A stretch of 64,000 nucleotides of DNA from Aquibium pacificus (GTDB lineage Bacteria > Pseudomonadota > Alphaproteobacteria > Rhizobiales > Rhizobiaceae). Positions 15,631 through 24,215 of this stretch are shown here, one piece after another. How positions within the stretch are numbered: position 1 is the stretch's first letter; each line of letters starts with the position of its first letter. Where the stretch lies: NCBI RefSeq assembly GCF_040839445.1, contig NZ_JBDPGJ010000003.1:310001-374000 (forward strand), written 5' to 3'. The notes under the pieces are model-generated. The model worked only from the letters and a program-made list of their open reading frames with translations, made no database searches and was not told the DNA's origin. The position numbers and the translations under genes are program-made.

Positions 15631-16887
15631 GTGCTCACCATGATTGGTCTTGCGAGACATTTTTGGACTGAGACAGCCGGCAATTTCGCGATTGTGGGGG
15701 TGGTCGCCGCGGTTCCCATCGTCGGAGCCGCTGGTCTGGCGCTCACGTACGGCGGTGCGGTTCTCCAGAAAGGAGAGCTTCAAAACACTCTGGACAGCGC
15801 TGTGCTGGCCGCAACATCCCTTGGGTACAGCGCAACGGACAAGGATCGGCTTGCACTCGCCTATGCGCATGCGGGTGTCTTTCAACCAAAATTCGGGTCT
15901 GATGGGAAGACGTTTCTGTCCGTTAATTCGGATGCGCCGTCGTTTGTAACCCAGGGAACTATCGTGGCAGGAACTGCGGAACTGAAGATGCCCAACCTGT
16001 TCGCCGGGATAATCGGCGCTGACTACATAAGCATCGTCGCTCATGCACGCGCTGAGAAAAGAGAATCGGAGCCAATCTGCCTGCTTGCACTTGACGCCAC
16101 GAGCGCTGGTTCTCTCTCCGTATATGGCAATGCGAGCGTGAACGCACCGAACTGCACGGCAATGGCGAACTCGAAAAACCGCCAGGCAGTCAAACAGGTT
16201 GGCAACAAGGCGGAACTCCGAGCGCTCCGGATCGGGATCACCGGCTCTTCCTCGGGGAAAAATATCTATCCGACTCCTATTGGCGACGTTCATCCAGTTG
16301 AAGATCCCTATGTGAACCTTCCCGATCCGAAGCTGGAATCTTGCGCAAGCCTGCCAGGCAAGCTGTCGAAGGGCGAATTCGAGCTGAAACCAGGCACTTA
16401 TTGCGGCGGCTTATCGATCAGTCCGGGCGCTGCCGTGCGCCTCCTTCCGGGCACGTATGTGATGCTTGATGGGCCGCTCACGATAGGTGCAAACTCGGTC
16501 CTTACCGGTGATGAGGTCACCCTCGCATTCTTTGGACCGGGAAGCACATTAAACAGCAACTCCGGTTCTCAGATCACTCTTAGCTCGCCGAAATCCGGCA
16601 CTTACAAGAATATCCAGTTTATGTCTGACGGCGTGAAATTGCCCGGGAAGATCGGTGAAGAGGTTTTCACACTTTCCAGCACCACCCTAACCTACGATGG
16701 CGCAATGTACCTCCCTGAACAGCGCGTCTGGGTAAAGGGAAAGAGCCATGTGAACGTTAGGACTTCGGAAGTCGCGATGGTTGCGGATCGGTTCCGTTTC
16801 CAGGACGCCAGCGAAGTGTCGATATTGCAGGAGGATGAAGTTGCCACGCCCTCGCGATTCCGCTACGCAGCACGCCTGACGCAGTGA
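15631..16887 (+). CDS. TadG-like protein with predicted beta-solenoid domain
   Basis: A 418-residue protein. Residues about 5-60 are a TadE/TadG-type N-terminus (ETAGNFAIVGVVAAVPIVGA, then LQNTLDSAVLAAT): one membrane helix followed by the amphipathic Tad helix. The rest is exported. Its second half has short repeated turns such as PGTYCGGLSISPGAAV, PGTYVMLDGPLTIGANSVL and NSGSQITLSSP, which look like stacked strands of a beta-solenoid. TadG proteins are minor components of Flp/Tad pilus systems, but no other tad gene is nearby. It converges with a relative at 16910-18133. Confidence 0.8.
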   Translation: MLTMIGLARHFWTETAGNFAIVGVVAAVPIVGAAGLALTYGGAVLQKGELQNTLDSAVLAATSLGYSATDKDRLALAYAHAGVFQPKFGSDGKTFLSVNSDAPSFVTQGTIVAGTAELKMPNLFAGIIGADYISIVAHARAEKRESEPICLLALDATSAGSLSVYGNASVNAPNCTAMANSKNRQAVKQVGNKAELRALRIGITGSSSGKNIYPTPIGDVHPVEDPYVNLPDPKLESCASLPGKLSKGEFELKPGTYCGGLSISPGAAVRLLPGTYVMLDGPLTIGANSVLTGDEVTLAFFGPGSTLNSNSGSQITLSSPKSGTYKNIQFMSDGVKLPGKIGEEVFTLSSTTLTYDGAMYLPEQRVWVKGKSHVNVRTSEVAMVADRFRFQDASEVSILQEDEVATPSRFRYAARLTQ

Positions 16888-16909
16888 GAGCAGGACTAAG
16901 AAGGGACCA

Positions 16910-18133
16910 TCATCTGCTGTAGTACAGCGGCCCCGAGACCTCTGCTTCCCTGCCTCCGAGTTCCTCGGTGCAGTCGGAGCGCATGATGGAACTGCCCGTC
17001 ATCTCGATGGTGTCGGCGACGATCCGCAGGCAGTTGCTGGTCGTGCCGTTGTTGCCGGCATAGGTGAGATCGCCTGAAGGAAAATAGAGGTACCCGTTCA
17101 GATCCGTCACACCATTGCCGTTGAAGAGGTGGGCCGAGGTGTTGAAGGGATGCGACATGAAGAGCATCCCGGCGTAGTCGCCACTCGTGGGTGCGCTGAG
17201 CGAAAGCGAGGCATCGCCGTTCACCGTGACCGAGCCGTCCTTCACGTAGAAGATCACGCCGTCCCCGGTGACCTCTCCTTTGATCGAGAGATCGTTCTCG
17301 ACATAGTAGAGCCCGGGCTCCAGGTGCTTGGTGCCACTCAGGTCAAGGTTGGTGTAGCGTCCTGCATAGACGATCAGATCATTCCTTTGAGGCGACGTTC
17401 GAAGGAAAGGAGGGGTGGGTTCCAGCAGATCTGCGAAGGGGTCTGGAAGCGGCCATGCGTTTTCCCTGGGAGCGGCACAATCCAAAACGAGGCCGCCGGT
17501 TGCGACAATCCCGCCGGAACTCTGGAGGCAGTCAGCCTCGAATGAGGCGCTGCCGCCAACATAGATCGCATCCTCGGCCGAGGAGTTCGAGGCCACGACG
17601 CACCCGTCCATGATGATCGACGCGGCTCCGGATGCGTCTACTGCGCGCGGGGCGGTGCGGCTGAGTGCGTACACACAAGCCGTATCCCCGGTTCGGACGC
17701 TGATCTCGCTCTTAAGATTGAGAATTCGAACTGCACTTCGCTCGAACCCGAAAGGGACGAGGGCGTCTGCGAAGACGAGTTCGTACGGAAACGAGAGGCT
17801 GGTGGCGATCCGCTGGATACCGTTCGAGCCCATTGTAAGACCATGATAGCTGAAGTCGAGATATTCCTCTTCATCGAGCAAGTGAACGTCCACATGAGCG
17901 GCAAGGTGGTCGCGCCCGATCAGCGCCAGTTGGTCGTCTGAATATTCGTCCGGTACCCGCACCGCGATCGCCATCGTCGCTGCATCCAGCGCAGACTGCA
18001 GATCGCTTCGTGTCCGGACCATGTTGCCGACGTCGACGGCAGTGCCGACAGCTGCCATCAGCGGGAGAGCCGATACGGCAGTGACGACAGCTATGTTGGC
18101 CCGGCGGTCGCCGAGGAACCCAGAACCAGACAT
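16910..18133 (-). CDS. TadG-like protein with predicted beta-solenoid domain
   Basis: The product has 407 residues from the Met at 18133 (MSGSGFLGDRR), chosen because the Tad N-terminus begins there (RANIAVVTAVSALPLMAAVG, then DLQSALDAATMAIA). The exported part contains repeating motifs (DASGAASIIMDGC, VGGSASFEADC, LEPGLYYVENDLSIKGEVTG, VTVNGDASLSLSAP), again suggesting stacked beta turns, and ends in a Cys-containing region. It shares architecture with the convergent gene at 15631-16887 but little direct sequence, so the two are diverged paralogues. Function is unknown; surface attachment is one guess. Confidence 0.8.
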   Translation of the reverse strand: MSGSGFLGDRRANIAVVTAVSALPLMAAVGTAVDVGNMVRTRSDLQSALDAATMAIAVRVPDEYSDDQLALIGRDHLAAHVDVHLLDEEEYLDFSYHGLTMGSNGIQRIATSLSFPYELVFADALVPFGFERSAVRILNLKSEISVRTGDTACVYALSRTAPRAVDASGAASIIMDGCVVASNSSAEDAIYVGGSASFEADCLQSSGGIVATGGLVLDCAAPRENAWPLPDPFADLLEPTPPFLRTSPQRNDLIVYAGRYTNLDLSGTKHLEPGLYYVENDLSIKGEVTGDGVIFYVKDGSVTVNGDASLSLSAPTSGDYAGMLFMSHPFNTSAHLFNGNGVTDLNGYLYFPSGDLTYAGNNGTTSNCLRIVADTIEMTGSSIMRSDCTEELGGREAEVSGPLYYSR

Positions 18134-18399
18134 GCAAGCACCCCCATGATACGAGGTGATCTTGAAAGGTTCTCCCCCAAGGTTCGCTTGCGAAAACCGA
18201 TAGATTCTTATCGATCGCACAAGGATGACGATAGCACTCGTGAGAGCCCGAGTATCCGACTCCTCCTCCAGCATCCCTCCAGGCGACGCGCAGCTAAGAT
18301 TTGCCGCGGTCAGCTGAGGAAGAGACCACGTTGCGCGCCGGTGACGTTGCCTCCGAGAGTGCCTCGGTTTGAACTGGACTCCGTCGAAAGGAGACGGAG

Positions 18400-18661
18400 A
18401 TGAAGAAGAGCCGGTTCACGGAAAACCAGATCATTGGCGTTCTGAACGAGCATCAGGCGGGAATCCCCACGGCCGAGCTGTGCCGCAAGCACGGGATCTC
18501 GGACGCGACTCTCTACAACTGGCGTAGCCGCTACGGCGGGATGGAGGTGTCGGACGCCCGGCGGCTTATGAGCCTTGAGGACGAGAACCGACGGTTGAAG
18601 AAGCTGCTGGCGGAATCGATGCTGGATGTCGCGACGCTGAAGGAGCGCTGGGAAAGTTCTG
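18400..18661 (+). pseudogene. IS3 orfA (helix-turn-helix), frame lost near end
   Basis: The frame starts MKKSRFTENQIIGVLNEHQAG with a good GGAGACGGAG before it. It contains CRKHGISDATLYNWRSRYGG (helix-turn-helix) and the leucine-zipper-like DENRRLKKLLAESMLDVATLKE. After that the usual short ending LGKxF-stop appears in a different frame, so one base has been lost at about 18645-18650. OrfA proteins bind the element ends and, via frameshifting, form OrfAB transposase. Confidence 0.8.
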
Positions 18662-19036
18662 ACGCCCAAGGCAAGGAAGCGCATCGTGACCTGGGCGATC
18701 GAAGAGAACTGCTACTCGGAGCGGCGCGCCTGCGGTCTGGTCGGGCTTGATACGACGACCTTCCGCTATGCGTCGCGGCGTGCGGACGACACTGCCGTGC
18801 GGGCGCGGCTGAAGGAACTTGCGCTTGAGCGGCGCCGGTTCGGCTATCGTCGGCTGCACATCCTGCTGCGGCGGGAAGGCATCGAGCTGAACCACAAGAA
18901 GCTGTTCCGGTTCTACCGGGAGGAACGGCTGACGGTGAAGAAGCGCGGTGGTCGCAAGCGGGCGCTCGCCACTCGGGCACCCATGACGCTGCCGCAGGGG
19001 CCAAACCAGCGGTGGAGGCTGGACTTTGTCTCCGAC
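18662..19036 (+). pseudogene. IS3 orfB, 5' part (before insertion)
   Basis: The frame reads TPKARKRIVTWAIEENCYSE, continues through FGYRRLHILLRREGIELNHKKL and ends at NQRWRLDFVSD, the start of the integrase catalytic core with its first Asp. It is cut at VSD by the IS4-type element. The remaining core resumes at 20227 after the 8-base target duplication TCTCCGAC. Confidence 0.85.
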
Positions 19037-20226
19037 CACACTACACGACTCTGATTGTTCGATGGTCTGGGTTCGTGCGTCGTCTCCAGATTCGCTGCCA
19101 CGTTTGGACCGCGATGTCGGGCTGGTAGGTGATCCATTGCCTGAGCGCGTCGAAGCCGGTTCGGAAGCAGGACTTTCGGCGGAAGCCGTGTTTGGCGCGG
19201 GGAATGTCGGAGCGGCCGATGAGGGCTGATGCGCATGCCAGGGACCAGGCCATGGCGATGGCGACGAGGGCGAGCAGCAGGGAGAGCTTGGCGGGATTGG
19301 TGAGCCTGGTGTCCTCCATGTTGAAGCCGCGCGTCTTGGTCTCGGCGAACAGGCATTCGATCTGCCAGCGGCCCTTGTAGGCGCTGATCGCCTTGCGCGG
19401 GTTTCGGTTGGTGGCGACGATGATGGGGTCCTCGGCACGGTTGACGACGCCGAAGCGCAACGCCGTGTCGAAGCGCTGATCCATGCCGGCGAAGCAGCCC
19501 CCCGCCGTCCTCAGGCGGCGGCGTCCGGTCGGCGTGCAGGCGAGCCGGCCGAGCGTGCCGCGAAAGCCGTCGGCGAGGCGCAGGTGCAGGCAAGCGGAGA
19601 CCCTGATGGCGAAGGGGATGTCGTTTTCGACAAGGAATTCAAACCATTGGTTGCCGTCGAACTCGCGGTCGGCCGTGAGCAGCTTGATCGAACCCTCGCC
19701 GAACAGCGCGACGAAGCGGCCGATCAGCGCCATGCACTGGGCCATCGTCGAGCCGCCGCCACGGTCCAGCACCTCCCACAGCACCGGTAGTCGCGCACGC
19801 CGCGTGACGACCGCCAGCACCAGCAGGTTGACGTCGCGCGCACCGATCTTCCGGTTGGTCCGGTCGAGGATGAGTTCGTAGGGCGGCGCCAGCCTCGCCA
19901 GCGCCACCAGCGTGCGCGCTAACCAGTCCGCATCGAAGCGAACGTACTGGAAGAAGCGCTGCAGACGACGGTAGTTCGACGACAGCTTCGCCGGCCCGCA
20001 GAACGCGCCGGCAAGATGCGTCAGGTTGACGGTGCGGGCCTGAACGAACCCCAGGATCAGCACTGCCAGCGTCAGACGCCTGTCGTTGCTCAAGTCGGTG
20101 TGGCGCGCTAACGTCGCTGCGAGAGCGTCGGGAAGACGAGACATCGGAGGATCCTTCCTTGCAGGGATGAATCCTCCAGTTCAACTGATTCCCGGCCTCT
20201 CACCAAGCCACTGTCGTGTAGTGTGA
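19037..20226. mobile_element. IS4-family insertion sequence with 8-base target duplication
   Basis: About 1190 bases. The ends carry CACACTACACGAC (left) and GTCGTGTAGTGTG (right), a 13-base inverted repeat, and are flanked by the direct repeat TCTCCGAC at 19029-19036 and 20227-20234. The outermost base at the right end is an A, so terminal symmetry is off by one. It carries one transposase gene on the minus strand and looks intact, hence a late arrival into the already resident IS3 element. Confidence 0.9.
19041..20144 (-). CDS. IS4-family transposase
   Basis: The 367-residue enzyme fills the element. DDE residues appear in YELILDRTN (first Asp), KLLTADREF (second Asp) and YKGRWQIECLFAETK (Glu within the Y-x-x-x-E signature of IS4 transposases). 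The N-terminal SNDRRLTLAVLILGF helices are typical. The frame is open from the Met at 20144, and the start follows AAGGAAGGATCC. The stop codon region overlaps the left terminal repeat. It is likely active or recently so. Confidence 0.92.
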   Translation of the reverse strand: MSRLPDALAATLARHTDLSNDRRLTLAVLILGFVQARTVNLTHLAGAFCGPAKLSSNYRRLQRFFQYVRFDADWLARTLVALARLAPPYELILDRTNRKIGARDVNLLVLAVVTRRARLPVLWEVLDRGGGSTMAQCMALIGRFVALFGEGSIKLLTADREFDGNQWFEFLVENDIPFAIRVSACLHLRLADGFRGTLGRLACTPTGRRRLRTAGGCFAGMDQRFDTALRFGVVNRAEDPIIVATNRNPRKAISAYKGRWQIECLFAETKTRGFNMEDTRLTNPAKLSLLLALVAIAMAWSLACASALIGRSDIPRAKHGFRRKSCFRTGFDALRQWITYQPDIAVQTWQRIWRRRTNPDHRTIRVV

Positions 20227-20577
20227 TCTCCGACATGCTGGCCGACGGGCGGCGGTTCCGCGTTCTGGTGGTGGTCGACGACTTCACCCGCGAGTGGCTG
20301 GCGCTCGTGGTCGACACGTCGCTGTCGGCATGCGGGTGGCGCGGGAGCTGGACGCCATTGCCCAAGCGCGTGGCCGGCCGCTGATGATCGTGTCCGATAA
20401 CGGCACCGAACTGACGTCGCGCGCGATCCTGCAGTGGCAGGAGGACAATCGCGTCGACTGGCACTGCATCGCACCCGGCAAGCCCACCCAGAACGGTTTC
20501 GTCGAGAGCCTGAACGGCCGCTTCCGCGACGAATGCCTCAACGAGCACCTGTTCCGCGGCATGGCAGCTGAGCGCGC
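20227..20577 (+). pseudogene. IS3 orfB, 3' part (after insertion)
   Basis: After the target duplication the core resumes as SDMLADGRRFRVLVVVDDFTRE (the second catalytic region), shifts frame near 20328, then reads ELDAIAQARGRPLMIVSDNGTE and FVESLNGRFRDECLNEHLF with the last Glu. It ends at about 20577 without the final helices. This confirms that the flanks of the IS4 element belong to one gene. Confidence 0.85.
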
Positions 20578-20751
20578 GGTGCGAAAACCTACCACGGTAG
20601 CGGCGGGATACACGTAGGCCATCTCGAAGGCCTTACCAACTGCGCTCGACAGAGCGATGATGATTGAGCCAACTGCAAGCGTCGGAATTTTCGGGCGCGG
20701 CAGCCAGCGCCGTGGCATTCGGATCGGGGCGGATAAGATGACACTGATCAT
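20578..20751 (-). pseudogene. Small membrane-associated ORF truncated by IS3 remnant
   Basis: The frame from Met 20751 reads MISVILSAPIRMPRRWLPRP and then a hydrophobic stretch (LAVGSIIIALSSAVGKAFEM). It then runs into the truncated IS3 end with no stop of its own. It may be the 5' part of a resident gene whose remainder was lost when the IS3 end was deleted. No family is recognised, and the call is weak. Confidence 0.25.
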
Positions 20752-20820
20752 GGGACTCCCTGACTCGCACATTACTGCGCTCTGCGCCGCATCGGACAGA
20801 TAAGTTCGATTGCTAGTAAT

Positions 20821-21081
20821 CTAGAAGTAGCGCAACCACATGCTCTCAAGCGTATTCTGCCTTTCTTTCAGGACTTTCTCGAGCGGCAGAGGGTGTGGAG
20901 GACGACAATCCATAAAGCCAATGTCATGCTGAAGATGCGGCGGAAGTTTCGAGGCGTCGCTTTCCTCTTTCGTTGCATTTGACAGAATGGAAAATTTTTT
21001 CCACCGGCCGTAGTAAATCTCCATAGCGAAGAACAAACCGCCAAATAAGCCCGATTTTATCGCTCCGTGATTGATAATCAT
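20821..21081 (-). CDS. Small protein with DUF1127-like tail
   Basis: The 86-residue product has an excellent AGGAGG site eight bases before ATG 21081. A short hydrophobic N-terminal half (IKSGLFGGLFFAMEIYYG) precedes KLPPHLQHDIGFMDCRPP. The tail resembles the LPxHxLxDIG core of DUF1127 proteins but is degenerate. It faces the LysR gene at 21177 across a 95-base divergent promoter region, so LysR control is possible. Function is unknown. Confidence 0.5.
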   Translation of the reverse strand: MIINHGAIKSGLFGGLFFAMEIYYGRWKKFSILSNATKEESDASKLPPHLQHDIGFMDCRPPHPLPLEKVLKERQNTLESMWLRYF

Positions 21082-21176
21082 TTCTCTGTACCTCCTGAAT
21101 GTGAGGAGGATGGGGTTTCCGCTTGCCGAAGGGAAACGAGTTGCGTGAATGACCGCGATGAGCGAAGTTAATCGGT

Positions 21177-22073
21177 ATGGGCGTCCCCGCGGGATTGGAC
21201 CTGGACCTGCTGCGAAGCTTTATAGCCATCGCTGAGGAGGGAAGCTTTACGCGCGCGGCAGATCGCGTAGGTCGCACTCAATCGGCGGTCTCTCTTCAGA
21301 TGCAGCGGCTGGAGGGGGTTCTCGGCCAAATCGTCATAATCCGGGGAAAGGGCGGAAACGTCGAACTGAACCAGCAGGGCTTCTACCTGCTTGGAAACGC
21401 GCGAGAACTTCTCGCTCTAAACGACCAGGTCATGCGGGCTATGCGCGCCGCTCCGGTGCATGGAACCATACGGTTCGGCGTTGCGACGGAGTTATCGGAG
21501 CAACATCTGCCGAGGATCCTTGATCGGTTTGCACAAGTATCCCCCGCCGTGGAAGTCAACGTCGAACTCGCAACCTCGTGCCTCCTTGCCGTGAAGCTCA
21601 AGAAGGATCTGGTGCTCCTGCGAGAAGGTCTAGAGCCGCGCCAGTGGCCCGCCGAGGAAGTCTGGCAAAGCTCCACCAGATGGATCACGTCTGAAACGCA
21701 TGGCCAGCATTTACGCGATCCACTGCCACTCTCCACATCGCCGCCGGGCTGCCAGTGGCTACCGGACAACCGCGAATGTCCATGGCGCGGGATGGCCTTC
21801 AAGGCGTTGGAGCATGCCGGGCGCCGCTACCGGGTTGTTTCGACCTCGGCCACCACGCAAGGACAGACCGCCGCGGTACAGGCGGGACTGGCGGTGATGA
21901 GTGCCCTGGCAGACGAACGTCTTCCGCCTGGGCTGAGGCTTGTGCGCAGTGATGAAGGGCTTCCCGAACTGCCGGACTGGAAGTACCTAATGCTAATGGC
22001 CCGCGATCCGCGCCAGCCATTGACCGACATTATGGCGACCCAAGTACGGGACGTTTTTCAAGATCTGCCGTGA
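21177..22073 (+). CDS. LysR-family transcriptional regulator
   Basis: The 298-residue protein has the LysR winged helix at residues 8-65 (LDLLRSFIAIAEEGSFTRAADRVGRTQSAVS within the domain). The effector-binding domain starts about residue 93 (IRFGVATELSEQHLPRILDRF) and includes the usual late TTQGQTAAVQAGLAVMSALA segment. It is read divergently from the small gene at 20821-21081, the likely primary target. The inducer is not predictable. The middle of the effector domain (about 150-190) is unusually short of hydrophobic strands, which may mean divergence. Confidence 0.9.
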   Translation: MGVPAGLDLDLLRSFIAIAEEGSFTRAADRVGRTQSAVSLQMQRLEGVLGQIVIIRGKGGNVELNQQGFYLLGNARELLALNDQVMRAMRAAPVHGTIRFGVATELSEQHLPRILDRFAQVSPAVEVNVELATSCLLAVKLKKDLVLLREGLEPRQWPAEEVWQSSTRWITSETHGQHLRDPLPLSTSPPGCQWLPDNRECPWRGMAFKALEHAGRRYRVVSTSATTQGQTAAVQAGLAVMSALADERLPPGLRLVRSDEGLPELPDWKYLMLMARDPRQPLTDIMATQVRDVFQDLP

Positions 22074-22382
22074 TTAGCGAGCGGAAGAGCGCATGACAAA
22101 GGCTGAGCGGTGCTATCCCCGCCACTGGGGCGTTGGGGCGCTGCGGTTTGGCTGTCGTCACAGGCGGAGGAGCCGGCGCGGCGAACGACACCCCCGCACC
22201 GGCCTGTGGGAACAAGACAGTGTTGCCTAATTTAATGAACACCAGCACCAGCTAGACAAGGCCGGCCCGGGGTCGGTGAAGACCGTGCTAGGGGCCGTGC
22301 GGATCGAGCCGCGCCGCCAGCCTCGCAATACGAACCGGATGTAGTATGCTGTGAAAGTGTAATCTGGATCGAAGGCCAGCCG
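22074..22382. other. Upstream region of the cyclase gene
   Basis: About 310 bases. I find no convincing gene in it; a short frame from 22093 lacks family features. It should contain the promoter for the cyclase-subtilase pair. No clear operator or hairpin terminator was recognised. Confidence 0.4.
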
Positions 22383-24203
22383 ATGAACCTCGCCGACTCA
22401 GGAGCCAAGGGTTCGGGAGCAAGAGTTCCGACGGCTGGTGACGCCATCGCATCCCGCGTCTATGTGGTCCTTTTTGCCGATGCGGTTGATTTCAGCAAGC
22501 GCACGCACCGCGACGAACTGTCTGCGTCGCAGGCGATGCATGCGGCGTTCGGGCTGATCGAAAGGGAAGTCGACCGCTGCGGCGGTCGGATCCTAAACCG
22601 CACCGGCGACGGAGTGGTCGCCGCATTCGAGAGCGCCGTCACTGGAACACGCTGCGCCATCGAAATCCAGAAGAGGTTCGAGGACATACGCAGAGAGAAA
22701 AGCGGCGAATCCTTTGAGTTTCGGATTGGCATGAGCATGGGCGAGATCATCGAGATCGACGGCAACGCCTTCGGCGACAGCATCAACATCGCTGCGCGCA
22801 TCGAACGGCTGACTCCGGCCGGTTCGGTTTGGATGAGCTCGACGCTCTACGAGGCGGTGCGCAGCCGCAGCGAGTTCGGGTTTGAGTATGTCGGGCCATT
22901 CTCGCTGAAGAACATCGCCGAGCCGGCCGACGTCTATCGCGTGTATGACGGCTCGGCGGCGGTGACGCTGCGGCCTGCCAATCGGGAACGGCTTGGCGAG
23001 GCCGCCATCGCTGGACGCGAGTATCCGGCGCCTGGCAAGAAGCCGTCCATTGCCGTTCTGCCCTTCCAGAATCAGTCGGGCGACGGCGAGCACGACTTTT
23101 TCGCCGACGGCGTAACTGAGGACATCATTCGGAACCTTACCCGCTTCCGCGGGCTCAATGTCATAGCCAGGGGGTCGAGCTTCGCGTTCCGCGGTTCTGC
23201 TTTGCCGCTTTCCGAACTGGGCATGCAGATCGGGGCCCGGTACATCGTCAGGGGCAGCATCAGGCCAGCTGGCAGCCGGGTACGGGTTTCCGTCGCCCTA
23301 GACGATACGCAGCTGCAGCACTCGGTATGGTCGGAGCGCTACGACAAACCGCTGGAGGACATCTTCGCCATCCAGGACGAGATCACCGAACTCGCCGTGG
23401 CGGCAATGGCTGTACGGGTGGAGGCGGCTGAGCGGGAACGCCTGACGGCACTGCCTCCCCGCAGCATCGACGCGTACGGCCTGGTGCTGCGCGGTCAGGC
23501 AAAGACGCTGGAATTTACCGCGCAGGCGAACGGCGAAGCGCTGCAACTCTATAGGCGCGCCTTGATACTGGCGCCCGACTACGCTCGCGCGCTGGCGGCC
23601 CTCTCACGAGCGCATTCGCTCAACTGGCGGTACGGATGGGGCGAAGATCCCCGGGCGGGTCTCGACCTTGCGACGCGCTACGCCATGGATGCCGTCGCTG
23701 CAGACCCCAACGATGCTCGAGGTCACGGCGAACTCGGGTTCGTTCAACTCTATCGCCATGAGCATTCGCGCTCTATCGCCTCGTATGAGCGGGCGCTGTT
23801 AATCAACCCCAACGACGCCAACATCATCGCTGAGTATGCCGACGTGCTGACGCATTCGGGACGAGCCGGAGACGCGCTCGCCCACTTCGATCGGGCCATG
23901 CGGCTCAATCCCCTCTATCCTGATCAGTATCTGTGGGACCGAGCCGGTGCGCTGATGCTGCTCAGGCGCTTCGAGGAGGCGATTCAGCAGATCCACGCAA
24001 TGGTCAACCCTGCGCAGGGACGGCGCATACTTGCGGTGTGCTACGCGCATCTTGGACAGCTGGAGGCCGCGGAGCGCGAAGCCGCGCTCATCCGCGCCGA
24101 GCACCCCGGTTTTTCCGTGGACGAATGGGCGAGGGTCATCCCCGAGCAGACCGGCGAAGGCATGAGGCTTTTCGTCTCTGGTCTCAGACTTGCGGGACTT
24201 TAG
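22383..24203 (+). CDS. Class III adenylate/guanylate cyclase with TolB-like and TPR domains
   Basis: A 606-residue soluble protein. Residues about 25-195 are a class III cyclase catalytic domain: VLFADAVDFSKR (metal Asp), RTGDGVVAAFESA, and FGDSINIAARIE with the Asn-x-x-x-Arg transition-state pair. Residues about 220-340 form a TolB-like domain (SIAVLPFQNQSGDGEHDFFADG). Residues about 370-590 are TPR repeats (ALQLYRRALILAPDYARALA, SIASYERALLINPNDANII). This architecture is common in rhizobia. It ends 12 bases before the subtilase gene and is probably cotranscribed with it, giving a nucleotide-signalling or scaffold link to that protease. Confidence 0.93.
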   Translation: MNLADSGAKGSGARVPTAGDAIASRVYVVLFADAVDFSKRTHRDELSASQAMHAAFGLIEREVDRCGGRILNRTGDGVVAAFESAVTGTRCAIEIQKRFEDIRREKSGESFEFRIGMSMGEIIEIDGNAFGDSINIAARIERLTPAGSVWMSSTLYEAVRSRSEFGFEYVGPFSLKNIAEPADVYRVYDGSAAVTLRPANRERLGEAAIAGREYPAPGKKPSIAVLPFQNQSGDGEHDFFADGVTEDIIRNLTRFRGLNVIARGSSFAFRGSALPLSELGMQIGARYIVRGSIRPAGSRVRVSVALDDTQLQHSVWSERYDKPLEDIFAIQDEITELAVAAMAVRVEAAERERLTALPPRSIDAYGLVLRGQAKTLEFTAQANGEALQLYRRALILAPDYARALAALSRAHSLNWRYGWGEDPRAGLDLATRYAMDAVAADPNDARGHGELGFVQLYRHEHSRSIASYERALLINPNDANIIAEYADVLTHSGRAGDALAHFDRAMRLNPLYPDQYLWDRAGALMLLRRFEEAIQQIHAMVNPAQGRRILAVCYAHLGQLEAAEREAALIRAEHPGFSVDEWARVIPEQTGEGMRLFVSGLRLAGL

Positions 24204-24215
24204 GAGGAGGGGACG

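Larger units (their letters stand above)
18370..20577 (+). mobile_element. IS3-family element, interrupted and 3'-truncated
   Basis: From about 18370 (TGAACTGGAC) lie orfA and orfB of an IS3-type element. The orfB part is split at 19036/20227 by an IS4-type element and lost after about 20577, where sequence similarity to IS3 transposases ends before the last catalytic-domain helices. No right inverted repeat is visible. The left end is estimated from distance to orfA. The element is dead: orfA has a shifted end, orfB is interrupted, and its second half also has a one-base deletion near 20328. Confidence 0.85.
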
